Of a DNA stretch of 64,000 bases, positions 37,626 through 46,156 are shown piece by piece. Within the stretch, counting starts at the first letter, position 1. Every line of letters starts with the position of its first letter. This stretch comes from UBA4416 sp038327195 (GTDB taxonomy: Bacteria; Bacteroidota; Bacteroidia; B-17B0; Aurantibacillaceae). Below the pieces are notes generated by a model. That model was not told where the DNA came from. It made no database searches and worked only from the letters and a program-made list of their open reading frames with translations. The DNA lies in NCBI GenBank assembly GCA_038327195.1, contig JBBQKU010000016.1, forward strand, positions 23,111-87,110, given 5' to 3'. Both the position numbers and the translations under genes were made by a program.

Positions 37626-38131
37626 CAATTCTTGGCGCTGAAAGCACTGGAAAATCAGTTATATGCGAGCAATTAGCAAAACATTATAATACTGTTTTTG
37701 TTCCAGAATACGCTCGCACATATTTTGAAGAACACGATATAAATAATTATACTACTTCAGATTTAGAAGTAATTGCAAAAAATCAAATTGAATTAGAAAA
37801 AGAATACAATAGTAAAGCAACCGATTTTTTATTTTGCGATACATCATTGATTACTGTTAAAATTTGGTCAACTCATAAATTCAATAAAGTACCAAAATTT
37901 ATTACAGAATTTATTAAACCAACTGATTACGATTTATATTTAATTTCAAATAATGACGTTCAATGGGTTATTGACCCACAAAGGAGAAATGAAGATCTAC
38001 GCGAACATTTATTTAAGTGGAATAAGCATGAGCTTCAAAAATTAAGCGTGGATTATAAAATCATAAAAGGTGTTGGAGAAGATCGGTTAAAATGTGCGAT
38101 TCAATTGATTGATGAAACGTTTAACCAGTAG
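37601..38131 (+). CDS. NadR-like ribosylnicotinamide kinase (AAA/P-loop)
   Basis: A 176-residue P-loop kinase corresponding to the C-terminal half of NadR. It has Walker A in IAILGAESTGKSVICEQL (GAESTGKS), the conserved VPEYARTYF, FCDTSLITVKIWS with Walker-B Asp, and the lid WVIDPQRRNEDLRE. It lacks the NMN adenylyltransferase and regulator domains of full NadR. It should phosphorylate the vitamin nucleoside brought in by the overlapping PnuC gene, trapping it in the cell. The convergent esterase gene overlaps its end by 11 bases. Confidence 0.87.
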   Translation: MEKKIKKIAILGAESTGKSVICEQLAKHYNTVFVPEYARTYFEEHDINNYTTSDLEVIAKNQIELEKEYNSKATDFLFCDTSLITVKIWSTHKFNKVPKFITEFIKPTDYDLYLISNNDVQWVIDPQRRNEDLREHLFKWNKHELQKLSVDYKIIKGVGEDRLKCAIQLIDETFNQ

Positions 38132-38894
38132 AAATAAATTTTAACACACTATTAAAAAACAACTCTGGTTGTTCGGCATGCACCCAATGTCCGCTATTAG
38201 TAATTGTTTCCAGTTCACAATTTGTAAATCTTGCTTTAATATCAACGCAATCATTATCATTTATGTAATTAGATTTTTGTCCTCTAATAAATAAAAATGG
38301 TTTATCACTAGTAAAAAAAGGCAATTCAACACCAATTGAATCAATATTACTTGAAATTACTTTTAAATTAAAACGCCAATCCATTTGTTTTGTTTCATCT
38401 TCTCGCCAATAAATATTTTTTAGCAAAAATTGTTTAGTCCCAAAATCTGAAATATAATTTCCTAAAATTACTTCTGCTTCTTTCCTTGTATTTATATTAG
38501 AAAAATCAACCGCATTAAGCGCATCTAAAACATCCTGATGATGCGGTTCATATGCTCTTGGAGCAATATCAACAACTATATTTTTCAAAGAAATTGTTGG
38601 ATATAATAATTCGAAAAACAAAACTGTTTTCCCGCCCATGCTATGCCCTAAAAGAATTGGGTTCTGCAAATTATGAAAATCAATAAACTCTTTTAAATCA
38701 TGTGCCATAGCCTCATAACTCCATACTTCGCTGTGAGGTGATAAACCATGATTCCTTTGGTCGATTGTAAATACTCTATATCCAGAATCTGCAAATCGTT
38801 TTGCCAGGGTATTCCAATTATCACTTTGTCCAAATAAACCATGTAAAATAATTAAAGGTTGACCTTGTCCAAATTCTCTATATGCTAGTTTCAT
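38121..38894 (-). CDS. Alpha/beta-hydrolase, YbfF-type esterase
   Basis: A 257-residue cytoplasmic alpha/beta hydrolase. The oxyanion-hole region is ILHGLFGQSDNW, then DQRNHGLSPHSE, and the nucleophile elbow is LLGHSMGGK (Ser at the centre of GHSMGG). The catalytic acid follows later, and the His is in ITNSGHWVHAEQPE. The profile matches bacterial YbfF-like esterases, which act on short acyl-CoA or acyl esters in vitro. It has no signal peptide and no operon partner; it converges with the NadR-like gene. Confidence 0.88.
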   Translation of the reverse strand: MKLAYREFGQGQPLIILHGLFGQSDNWNTLAKRFADSGYRVFTIDQRNHGLSPHSEVWSYEAMAHDLKEFIDFHNLQNPILLGHSMGGKTVLFFELLYPTISLKNIVVDIAPRAYEPHHQDVLDALNAVDFSNINTRKEAEVILGNYISDFGTKQFLLKNIYWREDETKQMDWRFNLKVISSNIDSIGVELPFFTSDKPFLFIRGQKSNYINDNDCVDIKARFTNCELETITNSGHWVHAEQPELFFNSVLKFISTG

Positions 38895-39032
38895 TCTATA
38901 TTTTTATTGAACGCTGATACTGCTGATTATTTATGATTAGAAAAGATTAGAAATATTTGTAATTTATATCTATGTAATAAAAAAAATCATAATCTATCAT
39001 AACCATCTGCGTTATCTGTGTTCTATTAATTA

Positions 39033-40298
39033 TCAATCTTCAATTTTTAAAATTAATTTTCTTAACATATTCATTGCAGTAATTGCAGTAGTTTGAATAT
39101 TTCTTAACCTATTATCACCAAAAACAAATTGTTTTGAAATAACTTGTTCTTCATAAGCAACAGCTATCCATGTTGTGCCAACTGGTTTTTCGAGAGTGCC
39201 TCCACTCGGCCCTGCAATGCCCGAAACAGCAATAGCAACATTTGCGTTAAACCGAACTAACGTTTGTTTTACCATAGCAATAACACATTCTTCACTCACA
39301 GCCCCACTCGTTTCAAAAATTGTATTGTCAACACTTAATAAATTATGTTTAAATTCATTATGATAGGGCACAATACAACCATTAAAATATGCTGAACTTC
39401 CTGCTACACTAGTAATTAAATGAGAAATATACCCACCTGTACAACTCTCAGCCAACCCTAATTTTAATTTTTTATCTAATAAAAGTTTACCTAAAATGTT
39501 TTCCAATTTAGGCTGTTCTTCACCATAAATCTCATAACCATAAATAAATTTATCAATCAATGGTTTCACTTTTTCAACTTCAAAATCAATTTTTTGTTTT
39601 AATTTAACGTCATCAAATCCTTTGCTACTTAATCTTAAACGAACCATTCCCGGAGAAGGTAAATAAGCCAAACCAATTTCATTTATTGCTAAGCCGTCTT
39701 CCCAATCACTAATCAATTCAGAAAGTACACTTTCTCCAATTCCTTGAGTCAAAATAGTTTTATGATAGATGAAGGGCAGTTTATATCTTTTCTTAAATTC
39801 AGGAATAACATCGTCAGTAATCATTCCCTGCATTTCGTAAGGCACTCCAGGCATCGAAATAAAATGAACATTGTTTTTTTCAATCCACATTCCAGGAGCT
39901 GTTCCATTTTTATTTCGAATTACTTTACATCCAAAAGGAACTTCGGCTTGCTTTTTATTGATATCCGAAACATCTTTATTACGTTTATTGAAAAATAGAG
40001 TTACATCAGATAGTACATCTGCATCTGTAACTAAATGTGTATTAAAATATTCGCAAAATGTACTTTTAGTAATGTCATCTTTTGTTGGCCCTAATCCGCC
40101 TGTAATTAAAACAATATCGGCTCGTTTACTAGCTGCATTTAAGGCGTCAATAATGGCATGTTTTTTATCAGCAACTGAACTCATGTGTATAACACTTATA
40201 CCAGCCTCATTAAGCTGTTGAGCCATCCAAACCGAATTTGTATTTATTATCTGCCCAATTAATATTTCGTCTCCAATTGTTAAAAGTTCTGCATTCAT
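39033..40298 (-). CDS. cinA: CinA: ADP-ribose pyrophosphatase / nicotinamide-nucleotide amidase
   Basis: 421 residues with both CinA modules. The N-terminal MoaB/MogA-like (COG1058) half, residues 1-~170, starts MNAELLTIGDEILIGQIINTN and has LITGGLGPTKDDITK. The C-terminal amidase (COG1546) half, ~265-415, has LGLAESCTGGYISHLITSVAG and AIAVSGIAGPSGGTLEKPVGT with the catalytic Ser. Both activities recycle pyridine nucleotides. This matches the nearby PnuC/NadR genes in theme, though the operons are separate. Confidence 0.94.
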   Translation of the reverse strand: MNAELLTIGDEILIGQIINTNSVWMAQQLNEAGISVIHMSSVADKKHAIIDALNAASKRADIVLITGGLGPTKDDITKSTFCEYFNTHLVTDADVLSDVTLFFNKRNKDVSDINKKQAEVPFGCKVIRNKNGTAPGMWIEKNNVHFISMPGVPYEMQGMITDDVIPEFKKRYKLPFIYHKTILTQGIGESVLSELISDWEDGLAINEIGLAYLPSPGMVRLRLSSKGFDDVKLKQKIDFEVEKVKPLIDKFIYGYEIYGEEQPKLENILGKLLLDKKLKLGLAESCTGGYISHLITSVAGSSAYFNGCIVPYHNEFKHNLLSVDNTIFETSGAVSEECVIAMVKQTLVRFNANVAIAVSGIAGPSGGTLEKPVGTTWIAVAYEEQVISKQFVFGDNRLRNIQTTAITAMNMLRKLILKIED

Positions 40299-40401
40299 TT
40301 AAAAAAATATTATTTATTAATGCCATTTGATTCTATATTTGGCAAAGTATTTGTAAATCTACATTTTTAAATTAATTCAAATAAAAAATAAAATATCAAA
40401 A

Positions 40402-41196
40402 ATGAAAATTAAAACATTAATTATAGCAAGCATTTTATTAGGAAGTTTAACATCAAAGTCCCAAATATTAGGAAATGCTTGGAATGCAGCAAAAGAAGCT
40501 GAGAAAGAAGCTGAGAAAAAAGCGGTTGAAGCTGCCAAAGAAAAAGCAAATGGTATTTTAACAGGTACAACTGCAGCTGCTCCAACATTGAGTAATGATG
40601 AAGTTATTAAAGGACTAAAAGAAGCCTTAACTGTTGGAACAAATAATTCATCAGGTTTAGCATCAAAAGCTGATGGATATTTAAAAAACCCAAAACTATT
40701 TATCCCATGGCCAGCTGAAGCTAAGGATATGAGAGCGAAATTAATAAAAATGGGTATGCAAAAAAAAGTAACTGATTTTGAAACTTCTTTAAACAGAGCA
40801 GCTGAAGAAGCCGCGAAAAAAGCAGCCCCCGTTTTTACAGATGCAATTACTGGAATGAGTATTGGTGACGGTTTTGCTATTTTAAATGGTTCCGACTCAG
40901 CAGCAACTCATTATTTGCGCGAAAAAACATTTTCTCCACTTAAAGAAAAATTTATGCCAGTTGTTAAAGAAGCAATTGCTACAACTAAAGTTACTAGCTA
41001 CTGGGCTCCTTTAGCCACTGCTTACAACAAACTACCAGGCGTTAAAAAGCAAAACCCCGATTTAAATGATTACGTATGTACAAAAGCTGTAAATGGTTTA
41101 ATGACATTAATATTAGACGAAGAAGCTAATATTAGAAAAGATCCTTTAGCTCGTGTTTCTGATATTTTGAAAAAAGTATTTGGATTTAAAAAGTAG
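40402..41196 (+). CDS. DUF4197-family exported protein
   Basis: A 264-residue protein with a signal peptide (TLIIASILLGSLTSKS) and an Ala/Lys/Glu-rich helix (EAEKEAEKKAVEAAKEKAN). The DUF4197 domain follows: VIKGLKEALTVGTNNSSGLAS, GYLKNPKLFIPWPAEAKDM and TDAITGMSIGDGFAILNGSDSAATHYL. The family is common in Bacteroidota and Proteobacteria and has no known function. The domain looks wholly helical and periplasmic. The gene is monocistronic, followed by a strong terminator and the convergent fic gene. Confidence 0.85.
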   Translation: MKIKTLIIASILLGSLTSKSQILGNAWNAAKEAEKEAEKKAVEAAKEKANGILTGTTAAAPTLSNDEVIKGLKEALTVGTNNSSGLASKADGYLKNPKLFIPWPAEAKDMRAKLIKMGMQKKVTDFETSLNRAAEEAAKKAAPVFTDAITGMSIGDGFAILNGSDSAATHYLREKTFSPLKEKFMPVVKEAIATTKVTSYWAPLATAYNKLPGVKKQNPDLNDYVCTKAVNGLMTLILDEEANIRKDPLARVSDILKKVFGFKK

Positions 41197-41216
41197 TAAT
41201 ACCCAGTTTAAAAATT

Positions 41217-41268
41217 AAAAAACACCTGTCAGTTTATAGAATATTTCTAAGACTAACAGGTGTTTTTT
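41217..41268. terminator. Bidirectional terminator between the DUF4197 and fic genes
   Basis: 13-bp stem AAAAAACACCTGT (41217-41229) / ACAGGTGTTTTTT (41256-41268). An AGT/ACT extension inside the loop side and A/T runs on both ends let it stop transcription from either convergent gene. Confidence 0.92.
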
Positions 41269-41287
41269 AGTTATCCAAAAATAATTA

Positions 41288-42334
41288 CTAACCAACTATT
41301 TTCAAAAATTCTTGTAAAGAATTTAAAACTGAATCCGAAACAAAATCATAAAATTTAGATTTATTATTTTCTACTTGTGCAGTTTCCAATGAGTTATAGT
41401 AGGCTAATCTATTTTTTTTATCGCCACTTATATTTGTAATAGGAAAGCCATGTTGCATTAGTATTAAATTCATAATTAAACGCGAAGTTCTTCCGTTTCC
41501 ATCAATAAATGGATGAATCGTAACCAACCTCTCATGCATCTCTGTGGCTAAAGCTATAGGATGCATTGTTTTTTTATTATGCTCATAAAACATGAAATAT
41601 TCCTCCATTAATTTATTTAACATAAATGGTTCTGGTGGTTTATGTAGACTACCTGATATCATTACATTAACTGAACGATATTTACCCGCATTATTTTTAT
41701 TAATACCTCTTAAAATTAAACCATGTAACTGCTTTAATATATATTCAGTTAATTCTGTTTTATTTTGAACTAAATCTATAATTAATTCTACAGCTTCCGA
41801 GTGATTTATAGCTTCAAGATGTTCATGAACAGATTTGCCACTAATTGTAATTCCTTTATCAACCACCAAAGCTGTTTCTTGCAATGTTAGTGTATTTCCT
41901 TCAATACGATTACTATCATATGTATATTGAATTCGAAAGTATTCTTCTAAATTTTCAAGCTGTTCTTTAGGCAAAGGACGCAAAGCATCTAATCGCTTTT
42001 TTAATGTATCTATCTTTTTTACTATTTTTTTATCGCTACTATTTACTTTGCCATAACTAAATCTATTTTCGGCAACTTGAAGTGCTTCAAATGCAAAATC
42101 TTCTCCTTCAAGTTCTTTATAAATTTTTTCTGAAAGCCATTGTATTTGCAGTTCCTTTAATGTTATACTATAAACTTTTGCAATTTTACCAAGTTGCTCT
42201 TTAGTTGGCAATCGATTTCCACTTTCAAAACGGTTTAATAAAGAACCATCTATTTTTAAAATCTCGGATGCTTCAACTCCCGTGAGATTTTTTTTCTCAC
42301 GATATCCTTTTAACATATTTCCTAAATTTCCCAT
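41288..42334 (-). CDS. Fic-family AMPylase with N-terminal XRE-type HTH
   Basis: 348 residues when started at ATG 42334; the TTG three codons upstream overlaps the promoter box. An XRE HTH covers residues ~5-62 (NMLKGYREKKNLTGVEASEI, LNRFESGNRLPTKEQLGKIA). It is followed by a Fic domain with the catalytic loop HPFIDGNGRTSR at about 274-285. The inhibitory helix motif SNRIEGN (about 141-147) fits the S/T-xxx-E-G/N rule, so the enzyme is predicted to be self-inhibited. The product may AMPylate a target and, through its HTH, control its own promoter. It stands alone and converges with the DUF4197 gene. Confidence 0.9.
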   Translation of the reverse strand: MGNLGNMLKGYREKKNLTGVEASEILKIDGSLLNRFESGNRLPTKEQLGKIAKVYSITLKELQIQWLSEKIYKELEGEDFAFEALQVAENRFSYGKVNSSDKKIVKKIDTLKKRLDALRPLPKEQLENLEEYFRIQYTYDSNRIEGNTLTLQETALVVDKGITISGKSVHEHLEAINHSEAVELIIDLVQNKTELTEYILKQLHGLILRGINKNNAGKYRSVNVMISGSLHKPPEPFMLNKLMEEYFMFYEHNKKTMHPIALATEMHERLVTIHPFIDGNGRTSRLIMNLILMQHGFPITNISGDKKNRLAYYNSLETAQVENNKSKFYDFVSDSVLNSLQEFLKIVG

Positions 42335-42340
42335 ATATGT

Positions 42341-42348
42341 CAAATATA
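42341..42348 (-). promoter_or_regulatory. -7 promoter box of fic, abutting the start codon
   Basis: TATATTTG (TAnnTTTG) on the minus strand ends 6 bases before the fic ATG. A TTTG 22 bases further upstream could be the -33 element. The transcript would start at or next to the ATG. Confidence 0.55.
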
Positions 42349-42366
42349 CTATTTATTTTTATATTT

Positions 42367-42383
42367 TTGACAAATTTAGTCAA
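42367..42383. promoter_or_regulatory. Palindromic operator candidate upstream of fic
   Basis: TTGAC-AAATTTA-GTCAA is a perfect inverted repeat with 5-bp arms, and a further GTCAAATA half-site overlaps the -7 box at 42338-42345. The fic product has an XRE-type HTH, so autoregulation at these sites is plausible. Confidence 0.45.
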
Positions 42384-42473
42384 TTTTATAAAAATAAATA
42401 ATATTATACTTTATTCAGAGTAAATTCAAGATCATTATTTTTTAGCTTAATGATGGATTTATATATTTAATAC

Positions 42474-42481
42474 TAAATTTG
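42474..42481 (+). promoter_or_regulatory. -7 promoter box of the deoxyhypusine-synthase-like gene
   Basis: TAAATTTG fits TAnnTTTG and lies 19 bases before the ATG. No clean TTTG is seen 19-21 bases upstream. Confidence 0.4.
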
Positions 42482-42500
42482 TGCTTCAAAAATAAAAACT

Positions 42501-43487
42501 ATGTCAACAGCAGAAAACAAAGGCCCAATTTCAAAATTTATTGAACACCATTATAAACATTTTAACGCTGCGGCATTAGTTGATGCGGCAAAAGGTTATG
42601 AAACACATTTAACACAAGGTGGTAAAATGATGGTAACTCTTGCTGGTGCAATGAGTACAGCTGAATTAGGAAAATCTTTGGCAGAAATGATTCGTCAAGG
42701 AAAAATCGATATTATATCTTGTACTGGTGCAAACTTAGAAGAAGATATTATGAACCTAGTAGCGCATAGCCACTACAAACGTGTTCCTAATTATAGAGAT
42801 TTATCGCCTCAAGATGAATGGGATTTATTAGAGAACCATTATAACCGCGTTACAGACACTTGTATTCCTGAAGAGGAAGCTTTTCGTCGTTTACAAAAAC
42901 ACATTCACAAAATATGGAAAGATGCTGATGATAAAGGAGAGCGTTATTTTCCACATGAGTTTATGTACAAAATTTTATTGAGCGATGAGTTAAAACAATA
43001 TTACGAAATAGATCCAAAAGATAGTTGGATGCTTGCAGCTGCTGAACGCAATTTACCAATGGTTGTTCCAGGTTGGGAAGATAGCACGATGGGAAATATT
43101 TTTTCATCTTACGTTATAAAAAATGAATTAAAAGCTTCAACCATGAAAAGTGGTATTGAATACATGGTTTGGTTAGCAGATTGGTATCCGAAAAACTCTG
43201 GTGGACACGGTATTGGATTTTTTCAAATTGGTGGCGGTATTGCTGGCGATTTTCCAATATGTGTTGTACCAATGTTATATCAAGATATGGAAATGCAAGA
43301 CATTCCTTTTTGGAGTTATTTTTGCCAAATTTCTGATTCAACTACAAGTTATGGTTCATACTCTGGAGCTGTGCCTAACGAAAAAATTACTTGGGGTAAA
43401 TTAGATGTAAATACACCAAAATTTATTGTAGAAAGTGATGCAACCATTGTTGCTCCTCTTATTTTCTCTTGGGTTTTAGGTTGGTAA
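42501..43487 (+). CDS. Deoxyhypusine synthase-family protein
   Basis: A 328-residue homologue of eukaryotic/archaeal deoxyhypusine synthase, which uses spermidine and NAD to modify eIF5A. Typical segments are GGKMMVTLAGAMSTAELGKSL, DIISCTGANLEEDIMN and GGHGIGFFQIGGGIAGDFPI. SGAVPNEKITWGKL keeps the active-site lysine (Lys300). Bacteria lack eIF5A, and bacterial members are thought to act on polyamines (homospermidine-type synthesis) or on unknown substrates. The lysine is present, so an active enzyme is likely. It is monocistronic, with its own terminator. Confidence 0.9.
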   Translation: MSTAENKGPISKFIEHHYKHFNAAALVDAAKGYETHLTQGGKMMVTLAGAMSTAELGKSLAEMIRQGKIDIISCTGANLEEDIMNLVAHSHYKRVPNYRDLSPQDEWDLLENHYNRVTDTCIPEEEAFRRLQKHIHKIWKDADDKGERYFPHEFMYKILLSDELKQYYEIDPKDSWMLAAAERNLPMVVPGWEDSTMGNIFSSYVIKNELKASTMKSGIEYMVWLADWYPKNSGGHGIGFFQIGGGIAGDFPICVVPMLYQDMEMQDIPFWSYFCQISDSTTSYGSYSGAVPNEKITWGKLDVNTPKFIVESDATIVAPLIFSWVLGW

Positions 43488-43509
43488 TAATCAACGAATT
43501 ATAATATTT

Positions 43510-43542
43510 AAGTCGTCTGTTTAATTATAGACGACTTTTTTT
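43510..43542 (+). terminator. Terminator of the deoxyhypusine-synthase-like gene
   Basis: 9-bp perfect stem AAGTCGTCT / AGACGACTT followed by a T-run, 22 bases after the stop codon. Confidence 0.92.
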
Positions 43543-43554
43543 ATTAGAAACATC

Positions 43555-43657
43555 GGGCGTGCCCCAGCTAAAAGAGGCAAGGATGGGTCAGGCTTTCCAC
43601 TGCAATCTATTAGTTGCGAAATACAACTAATAGGATTTTCGTTACAATCCTTCACGC
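43555..43657 (+). repeat. REP-like palindromic repeat, plus orientation
   Basis: Starts GGGCGT and ends TTCACGC. It contains CAGGCTTTCCACTGCAAT and GGATTTTCGTTACAATCC, which match the reverse complement of the repeats at 47.9-48.35 kb. An inner perfect 10-bp hairpin CTATTAGTTG / CAACTAATAG (43607-43633) occupies the variable middle. Confidence 0.75.
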
Positions 43658-43768
43658 AAAATAAAATGGTACGGTATTTCAAGCCTTAAAAACTATATTT
43701 ATTATAAAATAAGAATCCAATATTCTAATTGATTCCATTGTATCTAATTCAATTATTTAGTATCTTTA

Positions 43769-44494
43769 ATTATCAAAATTTCAATTTACATACTCATTAT
43801 TTTCAGTTTTATTATTGTAAGTTCTTGCAAAAAAAGTAAAACTGAAACTCCACCTGATTTAGGTTATGATTATGCACCTGCTATAATTGGCAGTTACATT
43901 GTATATGATGTAGATTCGACTTATTACGATGATTTTAGTCATGATACCTTAAATTATAAATTCAGAATAAAGGAAAAATTTGAAGAAAATTACATTGACA
44001 ATCAAGGAAGAAATGCAGTAAAAATAGTGCGATACATCAAAAAATATAATCCCTTAATAAGTTACGATAATATTGCTTGGACCATTAAAGATGTTTGGAG
44101 TTGCATTAAAACCAATACAACCTACGAAGTAGTTGAAGAAAATGTACGATTAGTAAAACTAACATTTCCGGTTAAAGTTGATAATTATTGGAATGGGAAC
44201 GCTCAAAACACAATAGGAGAATGGAATTATAAATATAATTACATTGACCAATATGAAACTGTTAATGGCGTTGCATTTGAAAATGTATTATTTGTTGAGC
44301 AAAAAGATGATAAGCTAAAAAATGTTATTCACCGCCAATATTATATTGAAAAATATGCCAAAAATATTGGCTTAATTTACCGCGAAATAAAAGATCTTTA
44401 CTCAAATACTGTTTTACTAAATGTGCCAGTTGAACAAAGAATAGAAAAAGGAATAATATACAAACAAACATACATTACACATGGGACCGAATAA
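43769..44494 (+). CDS. Exported lipoprotein of unknown function, likely ATT start
   Basis: Read from ATT 43769 the product has 241 residues and begins with a lipoprotein signal, MIKISIYILIIFSFIIVSSC, the lipobox Cys being residue 20, then KKSKTETPP. The first GTG or ATG in the frame is at 44027, deep in the mature part. The frame is closed by TAA at 43745, and no ATG, GTG or TTG lies between. The mature region (GSYIVYDVDSTYYDDFSHD, later NYWNGNAQNTIGEWNYKYNY) resembles other Bacteroidota outer-membrane lipoproteins without a named domain. It overlaps the subtilisin gene by 14 bases, so the two are co-translated. Confidence 0.8.
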   Translation: MIKISIYILIIFSFIIVSSCKKSKTETPPDLGYDYAPAIIGSYIVYDVDSTYYDDFSHDTLNYKFRIKEKFEENYIDNQGRNAVKIVRYIKKYNPLISYDNIAWTIKDVWSCIKTNTTYEVVEENVRLVKLTFPVKVDNYWNGNAQNTIGEWNYKYNYIDQYETVNGVAFENVLFVEQKDDKLKNVIHRQYYIEKYAKNIGLIYREIKDLYSNTVLLNVPVEQRIEKGIIYKQTYITHGTE

Positions 44495-46127
44495 ATTAAT
44501 AAAGCAATTGGTTGTTTTAACAATCACAAGTATTTCATTTTTAGCAAATGCACAAGCACCAACCAAATATTGGGTAAGGTTTAAAGACAAAACAGGCTCG
44601 CCCTACTCTATTTCTACACCAAGTGTATATTTATCGGCAAAATCAATATCACGAAGAACAACACAAGGTATTGCAGTTGATATGACAGACATTCCCGTAA
44701 ATCAATCATACATTAACTTAGTTAATGCAACCGGAGCAACTGTTTTCCAAAGGTCAAAATGGATGAATGCTGCTATCGTAATCATTACTTCACCAGCACA
44801 ATTAGCAGCTGTAAACGCACTAACCTGTGTTTTAAGTTCTACACCAGTTGGTCGATTTAAAAGAGTAATAACTGATGAAATAACAAATAAACCAACATCC
44901 TCATTCAAAACCTCTGCATCATCAGTTGGTTATAATTATGGACCATCATTTACTCAAGTAAATCAAATTGGCGCAGATTGTATGCATAGCCTTGGATTTA
45001 GAGGGCAAAATGTAATGATAGCCGTTATTGATGATGGTTTTAATCAAGCAGATGTTAACCCAGTTTTTGATTCATTAAGAAACGAAGGAAGACTTTTAGG
45101 AACAAGAGACATTGTAGCCGGAAATACAGCCGTGTTTGAAGATGATTCTCACGGTGCTATGGTTTTATCATTAATGGCAGGTAACTCTCCAGGAAATTTA
45201 ATTGGAACGGCTCCAAAAGCAAAGTATTGGTTATTACGTTCGGAAGACGCATTAAGTGAAAAAATAATTGAAGAAGATAATTGGGTAGTTGCCGCCGAAT
45301 TAGCAGATAGCCTTGGTGCTGATATTACAACAACATCGTTAGGATATACAACTTTTGATAATCCAGCAGATAATCACATATATGCAAACTTAAATGGAAA
45401 AACTTCTGTTGCCTCGATAGCTGCAACGATGGCAACACGAAAAGGAATTTTTGTATTAAACGCGGCTGGCAATGAAGGTAATGGTGCTTGGCTTTATATT
45501 GGTGTACCTGCTGACGCTGATAGTATTTTAACGATTGGTTCTGTAAATAGTTCTGGAATTCATTCAAGTTTTAGCTCACAAGGTCCAACTGCTGATGGAA
45601 GAATTAAACCTGATGTTAGCACCATGGGTGAAGGGTCATATGTTTGCCAACCTGGTTATAATTTTACAAGTGGTAACGGAACTTCATTTGCTTGCCCAAT
45701 CATGGCAGGTGCTGTAGCCTGTTTAATACAAGCACATCCTACAAAAACAAATATGCAAATATTAAATGCTATTAAATCAACGGCTTCTAAATCAACATCA
45801 CCTGATAATTTATATGGTTGGGGAATTCCAAATTTATGTGCAGCAAATTCTTATTTACAAACCTTATCATTAAACGAAAATAGATTTGAAAATAATTTAA
45901 AATTATATCCAAATCCTGCAAAAAATGAAATTTCGTTTCAATTAAACTACGAAGTGCAAAAAGTACAATTAACTGATGTGTTTGGCAAACAAATAGACTT
46001 TACTTTAACAAATTCTGATAATAATAATTATAAAATAAATTTCAATTCATCATTAGCTAATGGCGTTTATTTTATTTCTATTCATACATCAAGCGGAATT
46101 GTAAATACAAAATTTGTAAAAGAATAA
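44481..46127 (+). CDS. Secreted subtilisin-like serine protease (S8) with type IX sorting domain
   Basis: 548 residues. The signal peptide ends in FLANAQA, then a propeptide of ~125 residues (YWVRFKDKTGSPYSIS). The S8 catalytic domain has Asp in AVIDDGFNQ (~184), His in DDSHGAMV (His224) and Ser in GNGTSFACPIMAG (Ser402), plus the oxyanion Asn in VLNAAGNEGNG. The C-terminal ~80 residues (LKLYPNPAKNEISFQL ... GVYFISIHTSSG) are a type A type IX sorting domain, so the protease should leave through SprA. The ATG lies inside the end of the lipoprotein gene. Confidence 0.93.
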   Translation: MGPNKLIKQLVVLTITSISFLANAQAPTKYWVRFKDKTGSPYSISTPSVYLSAKSISRRTTQGIAVDMTDIPVNQSYINLVNATGATVFQRSKWMNAAIVIITSPAQLAAVNALTCVLSSTPVGRFKRVITDEITNKPTSSFKTSASSVGYNYGPSFTQVNQIGADCMHSLGFRGQNVMIAVIDDGFNQADVNPVFDSLRNEGRLLGTRDIVAGNTAVFEDDSHGAMVLSLMAGNSPGNLIGTAPKAKYWLLRSEDALSEKIIEEDNWVVAAELADSLGADITTTSLGYTTFDNPADNHIYANLNGKTSVASIAATMATRKGIFVLNAAGNEGNGAWLYIGVPADADSILTIGSVNSSGIHSSFSSQGPTADGRIKPDVSTMGEGSYVCQPGYNFTSGNGTSFACPIMAGAVACLIQAHPTKTNMQILNAIKSTASKSTSPDNLYGWGIPNLCAANSYLQTLSLNENRFENNLKLYPNPAKNEISFQLNYEVQKVQLTDVFGKQIDFTLTNSDNNNYKINFNSSLANGVYFISIHTSSGIVNTKFVKE

Positions 46128-46156
46128 GGTTTTTAGTTTTTTATATTCTCAAATAT

